From the NCBI RefSeq assembly GCF_000830505.1, contig NZ_JXOK01000006.1, positions 62,001-126,000 of the forward strand: 64,000 nt of DNA, in the 5' to 3' direction. The translations under genes and the position numbers were made by a program. Of the stretch, positions 1 to 8,879 are shown piece after piece (positions within the stretch are counted from its first letter, which is position 1; each line of letters starts with the position of its first letter). The stretch comes from Vibrio mytili. Its GTDB lineage: Bacteria; Pseudomonadota; Gammaproteobacteria; Enterobacterales; Vibrionaceae. Below the pieces are notes generated by a model, which was given only the letters and a program-made list of their open reading frames with translations, ran no database searches and had not been told where the DNA came from.

Positions 1-1
1 T

Positions 2-481
2 CCAACCACCATCACACTAATTTGGATGTCTGCGTTTGGTGGCTTAGCTATTGATCAAGTGATCAATAAAGTGGGAGAGCTGGGCACAAATGGTCTAAGC
101 GATATTACGCTTTCACTTTTCTATACGTATGAAGCCATGCCAATGAGCACCATACTATCAACCGTCTCTATTGTGTTGATCATGGTCTTCTTTATCACTT
201 CGTCAGACTCAGCATCGCTTGTCGTTGATAGCATTACAGCGGGCGGTAAATTGGACGCACCGGTGCCGCAACGAATCTTCTGGGCTTCAATCGAAGGGGC
301 GATTGCCGCGGTTCTACTTTGGGTTGGTGGTACGGAAGCCGTACAAGCACTGCAAGCTGGTGCTATTTCGACTGGCCTGCCATTCACCATTATTCTGTTG
401 GTGATGTGTGTCAGTTTGATCATGGGTATGCGAACAGAACCCGAGTTTATTAAACAGCAAGTAACCGTAAAAGCGCGATAA
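2..481 (+). CDS. BCCT-family betaine/choline/carnitine transporter, C-terminal part
   Basis: The reading frame is open from the left edge, so the 5' part lies outside the window. About 160 residues remain. They contain the segment FFITSSDSASLVVDSI, typical of the late transmembrane core of BCCT carriers, followed by two hydrophobic helices and a short charged tail. BCCT proteins take up compatible solutes such as betaine or choline across the inner membrane by Na+ or H+ symport. A strong terminator follows about 40 bases after the stop. Substrate cannot be told from this fragment. Family assignment is firm. Confidence 0.85.
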   Translation, partial: PTTITLIWMSAFGGLAIDQVINKVGELGTNGLSDITLSLFYTYEAMPMSTILSTVSIVLIMVFFITSSDSASLVVDSITAGGKLDAPVPQRIFWASIEGAIAAVLLWVGGTEAVQALQAGAISTGLPFTIILLVMCVSLIMGMRTEPEFIKQQVTVKAR

Positions 482-517
482 TGGTTTGGTGCTAAGCTAT
501 ACCAGTATCAAAATCTA

Positions 518-550
518 ACAAGCCGCATCGTTATGATGCGGCTTGTTTTT
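518..550 (+). terminator. Rho-independent terminator after the BCCT gene
   Basis: A 12-bp stem (ACAAGCCGCATC with its complement) closes a 5-base loop and is followed by a T tract. It lies between the BCCT gene and the convergent helicase gene. Confidence 0.85.
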
Positions 551-596
551 ATACTTACACTCTAGATATGAGTACGCTCAAGGTATATCAAGACAA

Positions 597-1829
597 CTAA
601 TTTGACGCGCTATTTCTATCCGCATTATGGCGTGATTTATCTTGTGGCTTGCGTTTATTCTTCGGTACGTAATTTAGAATCGAAATCGGTACCGGTTTTC
701 TTGGGGCAAAGCCTTCGATTTCAACGCGTTCAAGCAAATGACCCAAACGACTTTCAATCATACATAGATTTTTAAAGTCATCTTTCGATACTAAAGAAAT
801 CGCTTCACCTTGGGCACCCGCACGGCCTGTACGTCCAATTCGGTGGACATATTCATCGGCTGGGAATGGCAAATCATAGTTAATCACCACTGGCAAATTG
901 TCGATATCGATACCGCGCGCGGCAACGCCTGTTGCGACTAGGTACTGGATTTCACCAGCTTTAAACTTCTCGATGAGCTCCTGTCGAACGCGCTGGTTAC
1001 GTCCACTATGAAAAGCTTCAGCAACAATACCGCGCTTTTCTAATTGGCTGACCAGCTTAGCTGCGCCGTGCTTAGTCTCAATAAACACCAACACTTGTGA
1101 CCAGTCATTCTCTTTTAGCATGTGGCTGAGCAAAGACGATTTCATGTCTTTATCTACGGTGGTGATCCATTGTTTGATGTTGGATTTCGATGCACTGTGC
1201 TTAGCAATGGCAATTTCTTCCGGATCAACAATCGCGTTCTTCGCTAAGTCACGAACTGGATTCGACAGAGTCGCAGAGAACAATAAGCTCTGTACCTCTT
1301 GTGGCATGCAGTCAACGATCTTATCGATTGAATCAATGAACCCCATATCAAGCATCTTGTCGGCTTCGTCCAAGACCAGAACTTCTACTTCATCAAAGTG
1401 AATGGCGCGTTGTCCATACAGATCGATCAATCGACCTGGCGTGCTGACCACGATATCGACTCCGTCAATCAAGGCTTGTTTTTGTGGCGCATAATCAACA
1501 CCGCCAAACATGGCCATGGACCGTAGAGATAAATTCTTACTATACGCTTCAATACTCTGATGAACCTGAAGCGCAAGCTCACGGGTCGGGGTAAGAATCA
1601 CGGCGCGTGCACGCTTTTTCCGCTGCGTTTCACCTTGGCTCAGCTTTTCTAAAATAGGCAAAACAAAGCTGGCCGTTTTACCTGTCCCGGTTTGCGCTGC
1701 TGCGATCAAGTTACTGCCGCGCAACACAATTGGAATGGCTTTTTGTTGGATAGAAGTCGGTTTTTCATAACCAAGCGCAGTCACAGCTTCAGTGATCGGT
1801 GCGCTCAAACCAAGCTTAGAAAATGGCAT
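597..1829 (-). CDS. rhlE: DEAD-box ATP-dependent RNA helicase, RhlE type
   Basis: 410 aa. The ordered helicase motifs are all present: N-terminal Q motif (FSKLGLS...PTSIQQKAIP), Walker A AAQTGTGKT, PTRELA, TPGR, DEAD (VLDEADKMLDMGF), SAT, and the C-terminal RGIDID and HRIGRTGRAG. The tail is short and basic, as in RhlE-group helicases, which remodel RNA in ribosome assembly and the degradosome. The gene is monocistronic and divergent from the next gene with about 140 bp between starts. Other DEAD-box subgroups (SrmB, RhlB) are possible, but the short C-terminus and spacing favour RhlE. Confidence 0.8.
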   Translation of the reverse strand: MPFSKLGLSAPITEAVTALGYEKPTSIQQKAIPIVLRGSNLIAAAQTGTGKTASFVLPILEKLSQGETQRKKRARAVILTPTRELALQVHQSIEAYSKNLSLRSMAMFGGVDYAPQKQALIDGVDIVVSTPGRLIDLYGQRAIHFDEVEVLVLDEADKMLDMGFIDSIDKIVDCMPQEVQSLLFSATLSNPVRDLAKNAIVDPEEIAIAKHSASKSNIKQWITTVDKDMKSSLLSHMLKENDWSQVLVFIETKHGAAKLVSQLEKRGIVAEAFHSGRNQRVRQELIEKFKAGEIQYLVATGVAARGIDIDNLPVVINYDLPFPADEYVHRIGRTGRAGAQGEAISLVSKDDFKNLCMIESRLGHLLERVEIEGFAPRKPVPISILNYVPKNKRKPQDKSRHNADRNSASN

Positions 1830-1967
1830 AGTAACGTCTCAACAGAGGATTGGGCGCGTAGTGTATCAGAATCCTGATTAAGTGACAGAAGGAATAGTCG
1901 GCACAATAAAGGACGACCACCTATCCTTTGAATATATTCAACATTGATGATTTGACTAGAAGGTTTC

Positions 1968-3292
1968 ATGGATATTTTGCTGCTACTAGGCTTGATCGCC
2001 TTAATCGTGCTAAATGGTCTGTTCGCCATGTCAGAATTAGCGCTTGTCGCTGCCAAGACGAGCCGACTCAAAATGATGGCAAACAACAGCCGCCGTGCAG
2101 CCCTCGCGCTCGACCTGAAAAATAACCCTACGCAGTTCTTATCGACGATTCAAATCGGCATCACCGTGATTGGTCTGTTAAGTGGTATTTTTGGCGAGGC
2201 AACCCTTTCCGTCCCGTTTGCAAGTTGGCTGAATGAACAAGGCATCGACCAAGAAGTGGCCAGTGTGATCGCCACCTTTAGCATCGTTTTGCTCATCACC
2301 TATTTTGCCATTGTCATCGGTGAGTTGGTGCCAAAACGTATTGCACAGAATAACGCTGAAACTATTGCCATCAACGCTGCCTATCCGATTCATTGGTTGG
2401 CGAAGCTCACCAAGCCATTCGTGTTTCTATTAACATTTACCACCAACTCCCTGTTACGGCTAATAAAGCAAAATGAAAGTAACGGCGACACCATAACTGA
2501 AGATGACATTGTTGCGATCGTCACCGAAGGATCAGAGTCTGGAGCCATTGAACCGCAAGAACAACTCATGATTCATAATCTACTTCACCTGAATGACCGT
2601 CCCGCGCTTTCCTTGATGACACCACGCAGCAGTATTCACTATCTCGATTCTGACCATCCAATTGAGGATACTCTGCTCAACCTACGTCAAACCCAACATT
2701 CTGTATGGCCAGTATGCAGAGGTAGTTTGGATAACATCATTGGCACCATTTCATCTAAAGTACTGTTGGATGAGTATGACAATCTGTCGTTTGAACGTCT
2801 GTCTAAACAACTCAAACAACCGCGATTTGTACCGGAATCGTTGAAAGGGTTACCTCTGCTCAACTATATGCAGCAAACCAGTGCAGAGATGGTCTTTGTG
2901 GTTGACGAATACGGCGATGTACAGGGCTTGGTCACCTTGTACGATCTACTTAAATCTATTGCTGGTGAACTGGGTATGGAATCTCAACAGTTATGGGCTA
3001 AGCAGCAAAAAGACGGCACCTGGCTGATGAATGCCTTAATTCCAATCAACGAGCTCAAAAATAAGCTGGCACTCACCACTATTGAAGGGGAAGCAAGTGA
3101 AGGTTTCCAGACGCTCAACGGCTTCCTTACCTGCCATCTGGGTCGCGTACCTGAACAAGGCGAAACCATCGACTATCAAACTGGCGCTTCGAAGTACTGC
3201 GGGTAAAAAGCAACCGCATCATCCAAGTGAAGATCTCGCCGTTAGAGACCATAACGGAGCCACAGGCGGTAGAACACAGCGACGAAGATTAA
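1968..3292 (+). CDS. CNNM/CorC-HlyC-family membrane protein (DUF21 + CBS), frameshifted
   Basis: The N-terminus has a DUF21 membrane domain with about four hydrophobic helices (residues 1-190). A CBS pair follows (about 200-330, including MTPRSSIHYLDSDHPIEDTL and VDEYGDVQGLVTLYDLL), then a CorC_HlyC domain. Such proteins are linked to Mg2+/Co2+ efflux or resistance. The first frame stops at 3206 after GASKYCG. The +1 frame continues with RFEVLRVKSNRIIQVKISPL and ends at 3292, the expected family C-terminus. The summed length is one base short of a multiple of three, so one base is missing near 3180 (AAA where AAAA would restore QNWRFEV). This is probably a sequence error. It resembles E. coli YtfL, but I do not assign the name. 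Confidence 0.8.
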
Positions 3293-3332
3293 CCACCAAT
3301 ATCAGGGGCTGCATTGATACAGATACTTGAAT

Positions 3333-3362
3333 AAAAACGCCCCACTGATGAGCAGAGGGGCG
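3333..3362 (-). terminator. Terminator of the leftward APE genes
   Basis: A CGCCCC...GGGGCG stem with five As on its + strand left side gives a T tract on the minus strand, just past the end of the halogenase-like gene. Confidence 0.7.
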
Positions 3363-3390
3363 ATGAAATACAGCGGCCAAGAATGGGGGT

Positions 3391-4631
3391 TCACTCCGAT
3401 TGCCGAACGAACTCCGCCAAGGCTGATAAACGTTGTTCACTATGTTTAACGTAAGGGTTCTCGGTATCCCATGCGTAACCGGCAAGGATTGAACTGATCA
3501 TCTGCTTGATACGTGGATTAGGGCTTTGGTAGAAAATCACATCTTGCAACGTGCCGTTGTACCAACCTTCTACGTAGGTGCGGAAAGTATTCACTCCTAT
3601 CATCAATCGCTCAGCGTATTCACCTTGCCAGTCCACCGCGTCTCCCTTTAACTGGCGAACCACACAATCGGCGGCAAACTCAGCGACTTCATCGCAATCG
3701 TCACGCCCGATGAAAAAACCGGATCTAAAAACTCCCCCGCGTTACCAAGCAAGGCATACTTTTCTGTCGCCAGCTGTTTAACGTTTGCAGAATACCCACC
3801 GAGCTCCCCTGCTTGATTAGGGTACTCCGCATGACATAATAAAGAAGCTAATCCCGCTTCCTCATTTGCCAACTGTTTCAATGCAGCAATCTTGTCAGTG
3901 GGATACTTATCAAAAAATTCAGGCTCTCCTACCACACCGAGTGAACAGGTGCCGTTAGAAAATGGAATGAGCCAATACCAGACATCTTGATTATCCGGAT
4001 GAACAGAGATAAGGATCTTGTTGCGGTCGTATTCTATTTCTGACGGTGAGATATTGTCTTTGATATGAGTAAAAATGGCTGCTCTCGGCGGCAAACAGGA
4101 GGGTTCTTCAAGGCCAAGTAATCGAGGCAAAACGCGACCAAAGCCGCTCGCATCGAGTACAAAATCCGCTTCAATTTGATAAGTATTCTGCCCTGGGCCA
4201 ATCACGGTTAATCGTGACTGGTTATCGTCTAACGTTATACTTTGCAACTCGTGCTGATAACGAATCTCGACACCCTGATCCGCTGCACTGTCCGCCAATA
4301 CTTTATCGAAATTGCCACGTTGAACCTGAAATGTCGTCCCCGGGCCATCAGTGAACTTGTCTTCAAAGTTAAATTGGGTATAGATGCCTTTGCGACGAAA
4401 AGCTGCACCATCTTTGTACTGAAAGCCAAATTGGGTTACCGCATCCAGCATTCCAGCTTGTTCAATAACTTCCATACAGGCAGGTAACAAGCTCTCACCG
4501 ATAGAAAATCGCGGAAACGTCGCCTTTTCTATCACGACAACGTCCACCCCTCGCCCCTTCAATAATGCGGCAACGGTCGACCCTGACGGCCCCGCACCAA
4601 TAACGACGACCTGTTTACGCTCTGATTTCAT
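3391..4631 (-). CDS. FAD-dependent halogenase-like oxidoreductase of the APE cluster, frameshifted
   Basis: About 413 aa when joined. The N-terminal FAD Rossmann motif is GAGPSG (residues 12-17), and IGESLLP follows at about 44-50. A WxWxIP motif (W218-Y-W-L-I-P223), the signature of flavin-dependent halogenases, is intact. A lysine in QYKDGAAF (K73) sits roughly where halogenases carry the lysine that reacts with HOX. The upstream frame ends at 3648 in the wrong frame. Inserting one base at about 3683 gives IAMKSAEFAADCVVRQL, which runs smoothly into the C-terminal 90 residues ending at 3391. It is last in the leftward unit behind the O-methyltransferase. It could tailor the aryl head group, or be a non-halogenating monooxygenase relative. 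Confidence 0.75.
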
Positions 4632-4636
4632 TCTAT

Positions 4637-5706
4637 TTATTGGCTTGCTTGTAGTTTTAATAGTGTATGACCAAGGCCAATGTCATCGGTTCTTTCAATG
4701 ACCTCCAACCCTGCTGCTTCGACGATTTCAAGAAAGTCATCACTGCGATAAAAACGGCTGTTGCCATTCGCTAAACACGTAAAGTAAAGAGACGTCGCAT
4801 TGAGGCTGTAGGAGGCACCTTCATACTTTTGTGCATCCCAGAATAACTCAAGCACGTAAATTGTATCTCCTGGCGTCAACTGTGCTTTTACTTTCTTCAG
4901 AATGTTTAAAATCTCTATCGGAGAAAAACAATCCAAAAACTGGCTCATCCACCAGATATCCGCTTGTTCAGGTAAGGTTTGGCTCTTATCCAGCATGTTC
5001 GCAGGATACGGCTTGATCCGGTCACTGAGTTGATGTTCAGCGACATTTGCCATGGCAATGTCTAATTGTTGTGGCAGATCGACAATCGTGACCTGAACAT
5101 CAGGATCATGGCAGCAACACTGCATTGACCATTTACCGGTATTGCCACCAATATCAACGATATGTTTTGGCTTACCTGCAAAGACTTCTTGAAGTAATAG
5201 TGGGAAAGAACGGTCGGAATAAAAGTGGTCAAACTTAAACCAACTTTGTTTGGCTTGCTCAGGCAAAGAAGAAAGCCCTTGGTAAATGGTTTCCCATTCA
5301 CCCAACTCTTTTAATCCCGCGGGCTTGCCTTCTTTGATGGCTTGGGTCAAATGCATCATCGCGGCATAGCAAACGTCGGCGGTAAAATCCATATTGGCTT
5401 GCGTCATGCATCATGCAACAAGTAAAATCCTAAGTTTGCTAGGGAATAATTTGGTTTATCCCATAAGACAATATGTGCACTGACCGCCATATCCAGCAAC
5501 ACTTTAACCCCGTACTCAGAGACGCCCGTTTTTTCAGCAATGTTGACGGCACTCATGCCCTCAGCGCCCGCTTCATCAAGTGCGGTTAAAATACCTAAGT
5601 CTCTCAGCGTTCTGGCAGTGTGGAAGACGATGGGAGCGAACGATAATTTTTGCGCTTCTGTTTTCGCCTCAAGGGCGTTGAAAGGATCTTGTTTTTGATT
5701 TGGCAC
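4637..5706 (-). CDS. apeB: SAM-dependent O-methyltransferase of the APE cluster, frameshifted
   Basis: The N-terminal 100 residues look like the winged-helix dimerisation domain of O-methyltransferases (LRDLGILTALDEAG...NIAEKTGVS). The following 256 residues hold a class I methyltransferase domain with the SAM motif VDIGGNTGKWS and an acidic strand end IVDLP. The two halves lie in different frames that meet at 5404-5407. The total length is one base short, so a single deletion near 5406 is likely and this is one gene. In aryl polyene clusters the ApeB-type methyltransferase modifies the aromatic head group. The alternative of two overlapping ORFs is less likely because the domains belong together. 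Confidence 0.75.
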
Positions 5707-5808
5707 TATTGGACCTAGCTACTGGAAATAAAATATTCAAATAACTTCAAAATACAGAGCTTTGCGCAAAAAACAACATTCTGCATCCTGAAGTTTTATG
5801 ACACTATT

Positions 5809-6201
5809 TTACGGCTGACCCGCCATCATTGCTAGAAGTCGCTGTGTATCCATATTTAGATTACGCACCCAACCATTGTAATTACGATGAATATTGCCAC
5901 CCGCCGCATCAAGATTGAAAGAGTTCACGTAAAGAATTGAGTAATATTTATCGCTGTACGGAATTTTCACTTCTGCATAGTGATCGCGAACGTTGATTTT
6001 AGCTAACAGGACGCCTGGGCTGACTTCTTCAATCTGCCAGCCGCGATGACTGGCAGCCTGCGTAATAGCCAGCTTGACTTGATAACTTTGAAGATCATAA
6101 ATAACTGGAGTATTCTCAATATTTCTGACTGGCTCGACACGAGCACACCCAACAACAAATAACGTAAAGAGCAACGGAATAAACCACTTAAAGCGCACCA
6201 T
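5809..6201 (-). CDS. Small lipoprotein at the head of the leftward APE genes
   Basis: I chose the start at 6201 (MVRFKWFIPLL...) because AAGGA lies a few bases upstream and it gives a proper lipoprotein signal peptide with lipobox FVVGC; a longer in-frame start at 6270 would bury it. The mature protein (about 110 aa) is predicted to be periplasmic and lipid-anchored. I recognise no catalytic motif. It begins 71 bp from the divergent apeC start, so the intergenic region probably holds the promoters for both halves of the cluster. Similar short lipoproteins occur in other APE loci. Confidence 0.7.
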   Translation of the reverse strand: MVRFKWFIPLLFTLFVVGCARVEPVRNIENTPVIYDLQSYQVKLAITQAASHRGWQIEEVSPGVLLAKINVRDHYAEVKIPYSDKYYSILYVNSFNLDAAGGNIHRNYNGWVRNLNMDTQRLLAMMAGQP

Positions 6202-6272
6202 GTTGAATCCTTTAATAATAACTTTGAAAAATTTTACTGTATTGCGCCTTAAAATAAACAATTTAATCAATT

Positions 6273-7004
6273 ATGCCAAACTCTCAGTTAACATTATCCT
6301 TCAATATTGATGCATGGAAAGCAAATTCAGCTGGTTTATCAGAAATTGATGACTGGAAACAGTGGGCAATAAATGGCCACTGGCCAACTGATGAAAAAAT
6401 AAACGCTGCTTTAATTCCCGCCATGATGCGCAGAAGAATGAGCACCATCAGTAAATTAGCAGTAAATACGGCCATCGAGTTATTAAACGTCCACCAAGTC
6501 GACTATTTGGTCTTTGCCAGTCGGCATGGTGAACTTCATCGTAGCTTTGGGATCATTAGCGATATTATCCAAGGGGAAGTGGCCTCTCCAATGGCGTTTT
6601 CTCAGTCAGTTCATAATACCGCTGCGGGTTTGGCGACAATTGCAACCAAACAGTCGATTCCGTTAACCTCCGTGTCTTCATCAGACAACACGTTTCAAAG
6701 TGCGATTTTGGAAGCGTGGTTATTCTTGGCTGATAACCCAGGCAAAAAGGTCTTGTTGGTGGACTTTGATGAACCATTACCGAATGCTTACCACGAGTTC
6801 GAATACCAACATTATCCAGCATTTAGTGTGGGGTTAATTCTGTCGAGTGGTGATGAGATTAAGGTTGTTAAATCATCATCAGTCGCGACACATAATCACG
6901 AACCACTTCCTCAAGGGTTGACGTTTTTGAAACATTACCTATCACATTGCAATCAGTGGCAGATTCACGCCCAGCGTCAAACGTGGGAATGGCATCAAAA
7001 ATGA
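6273..7004 (+). CDS. apeC: Ketosynthase-like chain-length factor (ApeC type)
   Basis: 243 aa, much shorter than a full ketosynthase, with the look of the ketoacyl-synt_2 family (LSFNIDAWKANS start, IPAMMRRRMSTISKLAV, SVHNTAAGLATI). There is no TACSS-type nucleophile motif; the matching stretch reads SVSSSDNTF. It is therefore expected to be a non-condensing partner. In characterised APE systems ApeC pairs with the ketosynthase ApeO as a KS:CLF-like heterodimer. It is the first gene of the long rightward operon, and its stop overlaps the next start as ATGA. Confidence 0.8.
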   Translation: MPNSQLTLSFNIDAWKANSAGLSEIDDWKQWAINGHWPTDEKINAALIPAMMRRRMSTISKLAVNTAIELLNVHQVDYLVFASRHGELHRSFGIISDIIQGEVASPMAFSQSVHNTAAGLATIATKQSIPLTSVSSSDNTFQSAILEAWLFLADNPGKKVLLVDFDEPLPNAYHEFEYQHYPAFSVGLILSSGDEIKVVKSSSVATHNHEPLPQGLTFLKHYLSHCNQWQIHAQRQTWEWHQK

Positions 7005-7768
7005 AGCGTTTAAATCAATATTGGCGCGTATTGGCGACTGGCTGTTGCTTTGTGCTATTTGGCTTAGGTGGCTTACTACTGAGCTTTATCATTATTCCCA
7101 TCCTACGGTTTTTCGTTTCCAATCCAACCGAGCGCGAATACAAAGTTCAAAAAACCATACAGTTTGCTTTTAACACGTTTTGTAAACTCATGAAGTTCAG
7201 CCGCGTGATGGATTACGAAATTATTGGCGCCGACATTCTTCGACGAGATCGCAACTGTTTAATTGTCGCCAATCACCCAAGCTTGATTGATTATGTATTA
7301 ATTGCTTCTCAGTTGCCCAGTTGTGACTGTTTAGTGAAATCCGCGATCTGGTCTAACCCTTTCATGAAGCAAATCGTAAAAGCCGCGGGATATATACCCA
7401 ATGAAACACCAGACGATTTAATCTCTCTGTGTGAAAAGCGGTTTAACGCTGGCAATGTATTGCTCATTTTTCCTGAAGGCACCAGAACCACGCCCGGCGT
7501 TGAATCAAAAATTCAACGAGGAGCTGCGCAAATTGCAGTACGGACAAAACGAGATATCAGAATTATCCATATCTCAGTGAGTCCTAATTTTCTGACAAAA
7601 CAAACAAAATGGTATCAAGTTCCATCAGAAAAGCCCTTTTTCCAAGTAGAAGTTAAGGATAAAGTTGAGATTGCTCCCTTTATAAAGCAAACTACGTCCC
7701 CTACGATCGCGGCTAGACGCGTGCAGCAGCACTTGGCTGATAGTATTTTCCCCGACAACACAAATTGA
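7001..7768 (+). CDS. apeD: 1-acyl-glycerol-3-phosphate acyltransferase-like protein
   Basis: 255 aa from the ATG at 7001, chosen because it overlaps the upstream stop as ATGA; a start at 6947 is open but runs far into apeC. A strong transmembrane helix near the N-terminus (LATGCCFVLFGLGGLLLSF) precedes the PlsC motifs NHPSLID (HX4D) and FPEGTR. The protein should be an inner-membrane acyltransferase that acylates the lipid carrier or anchor of the polyene. It is followed 13 bp later by the first ACP gene. Confidence 0.8.
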   Translation: MKRLNQYWRVLATGCCFVLFGLGGLLLSFIIIPILRFFVSNPTEREYKVQKTIQFAFNTFCKLMKFSRVMDYEIIGADILRRDRNCLIVANHPSLIDYVLIASQLPSCDCLVKSAIWSNPFMKQIVKAAGYIPNETPDDLISLCEKRFNAGNVLLIFPEGTRTTPGVESKIQRGAAQIAVRTKRDIRIIHISVSPNFLTKQTKWYQVPSEKPFFQVEVKDKVEIAPFIKQTTSPTIAARRVQQHLADSIFPDNTN

Positions 7769-7781
7769 TAAGCAGGGTCCA

Positions 7782-8042
7782 GTGGAACAGTTACACAACG
7801 ATATCAAGCAACTTATTATTAATGCTTTAAACTTAGAAGATTTAACCATCGACGATATTGAAACCGAAGCTCCCCTTTTTGGAGACGGACTGGGTTTGGA
7901 TTCTATTGATGCACTCGAGCTTGGACTTGCGATTAAAAAGCAATACAACATCGTGATTGACGCCGACGACTCAAACACACGTGAGCATTTTGCTTCTGTC
8001 GCCAATCTCGCGAAATACATTTCTTCTCAAACCAAGGCTTAA
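7782..8042 (+). CDS. apeE: Acyl carrier protein 1 of the APE PKS
   Basis: 86 aa, acidic, GTG start. The phosphopantetheine site is in GLGLDSIDALEL, with serine as the 4'-phosphopantetheine acceptor. It lies directly before a second ACP gene. In APE systems one ACP carries the growing polyene and the other is thought to load the aryl starter. Which is which cannot be read from sequence. Confidence 0.85.
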   Translation: MEQLHNDIKQLIINALNLEDLTIDDIETEAPLFGDGLGLDSIDALELGLAIKKQYNIVIDADDSNTREHFASVANLAKYISSQTKA

Positions 8043-8057
8043 GTTGTAGGTAGTTTC

Positions 8058-8315
8058 ATGACGGATATAAATAAAGATCAAGTATTTGACCAAGTTAAAG
8101 ATGCACTTGTTGAACTATTTGAAATTGACGCTGCGGATATTCAGCCAAACGCGCATTTATACCAAGACCTTGATTTAGACAGCATAGACGCCGTGGATCT
8201 TGTCGTTCACTTACAAAATGTCACGGGTAAAAAGATCAAGCCAGCTGAATTTAGCGCTGTAAGAACCGTCGACGATGTCGTCAATGCGGTCGCTGAGTTA
8301 CTTAAGGAAAGTTAA
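8058..8315 (+). CDS. apeF: Acyl carrier protein 2 of the APE PKS
   Basis: 85 aa, acidic, with the phosphopantetheine site DLDLDSIDAVDL. It is clearly related to but diverged from the preceding ACP. The stop shares a base with the next start (TAATG), showing translational coupling with the membrane protein gene. Confidence 0.85.
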   Translation: MTDINKDQVFDQVKDALVELFEIDAADIQPNAHLYQDLDLDSIDAVDLVVHLQNVTGKKIKPAEFSAVRTVDDVVNAVAELLKES

Positions 8316-8875
8316 TGCGCCAATTGCTGACTGGTCTGTCTGCAATTGTACTGCTTGCCTACCCTTTCGCGGTTTACTTCGGTATTGACCGATTTGGTCT
8401 GAACTTAGTTGGGGGCTTGCTCATAGTCGCGTTACTGCTGCGCGTCTTTGTCGCAAATAAGACCCCGCTAAAAGAGTTCAAATTTCTCGCGTTCACCAGT
8501 GGTGCCGTGGGCATTTTTCTCGTGACACTTGGTTTGATATTTAAGGATCACGGCCTGCTTACGTTTTATCCTGTCGCGGTGAATTTGTGCATGTTGTGCG
8601 TCTTTTCTCTAAGCCTAAAACAGCCGCAATCGCTGATAGAGCGGTTAGCTCGGCTACAAGAACCCGAACTTCCTCCAAGTGGTGTCAGCTACACGCGCAA
8701 CGTCACTGTGGTTTGGTGCGTTTTCTTTGCGCTTAATGCCTCTATCGCTCTCTATACTTGCTTTCAACCAATCAAAGTTTGGACACTTTATAACGGTTTA
8801 ATCAGTTATTTGCTTGTCGGCACTTTATTCGCAGCAGAGTGGGTTGTGCGTCAAATTGTTCGAAAGGATCATTAA
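8315..8875 (+). CDS. apeG: Multi-pass membrane protein of the APE cluster (COG4648 type)
   Basis: 186 aa with about five or six hydrophobic segments spread over the whole length, for example LTGLSAIVLLAYPFAVYFGI at the N-terminus and FALNASIALYTCF later. I see no catalytic motif. Proteins of this kind sit between the ACP and ligase genes in APE loci; their role is not established. It is coupled to apeF by TAATG and followed by the ligase gene after 4 bp. Confidence 0.7.
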   Translation: MRQLLTGLSAIVLLAYPFAVYFGIDRFGLNLVGGLLIVALLLRVFVANKTPLKEFKFLAFTSGAVGIFLVTLGLIFKDHGLLTFYPVAVNLCMLCVFSLSLKQPQSLIERLARLQEPELPPSGVSYTRNVTVVWCVFFALNASIALYTCFQPIKVWTLYNGLISYLLVGTLFAAEWVVRQIVRKDH

Positions 8876-8879
8876 CGGA

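Noticed and set aside
5404-5407. Two separate overlapping methyltransferase genes
   Set aside because: The halves are the dimerisation and catalytic domains of one enzyme, and a single-base deletion fits the pattern seen in other genes.
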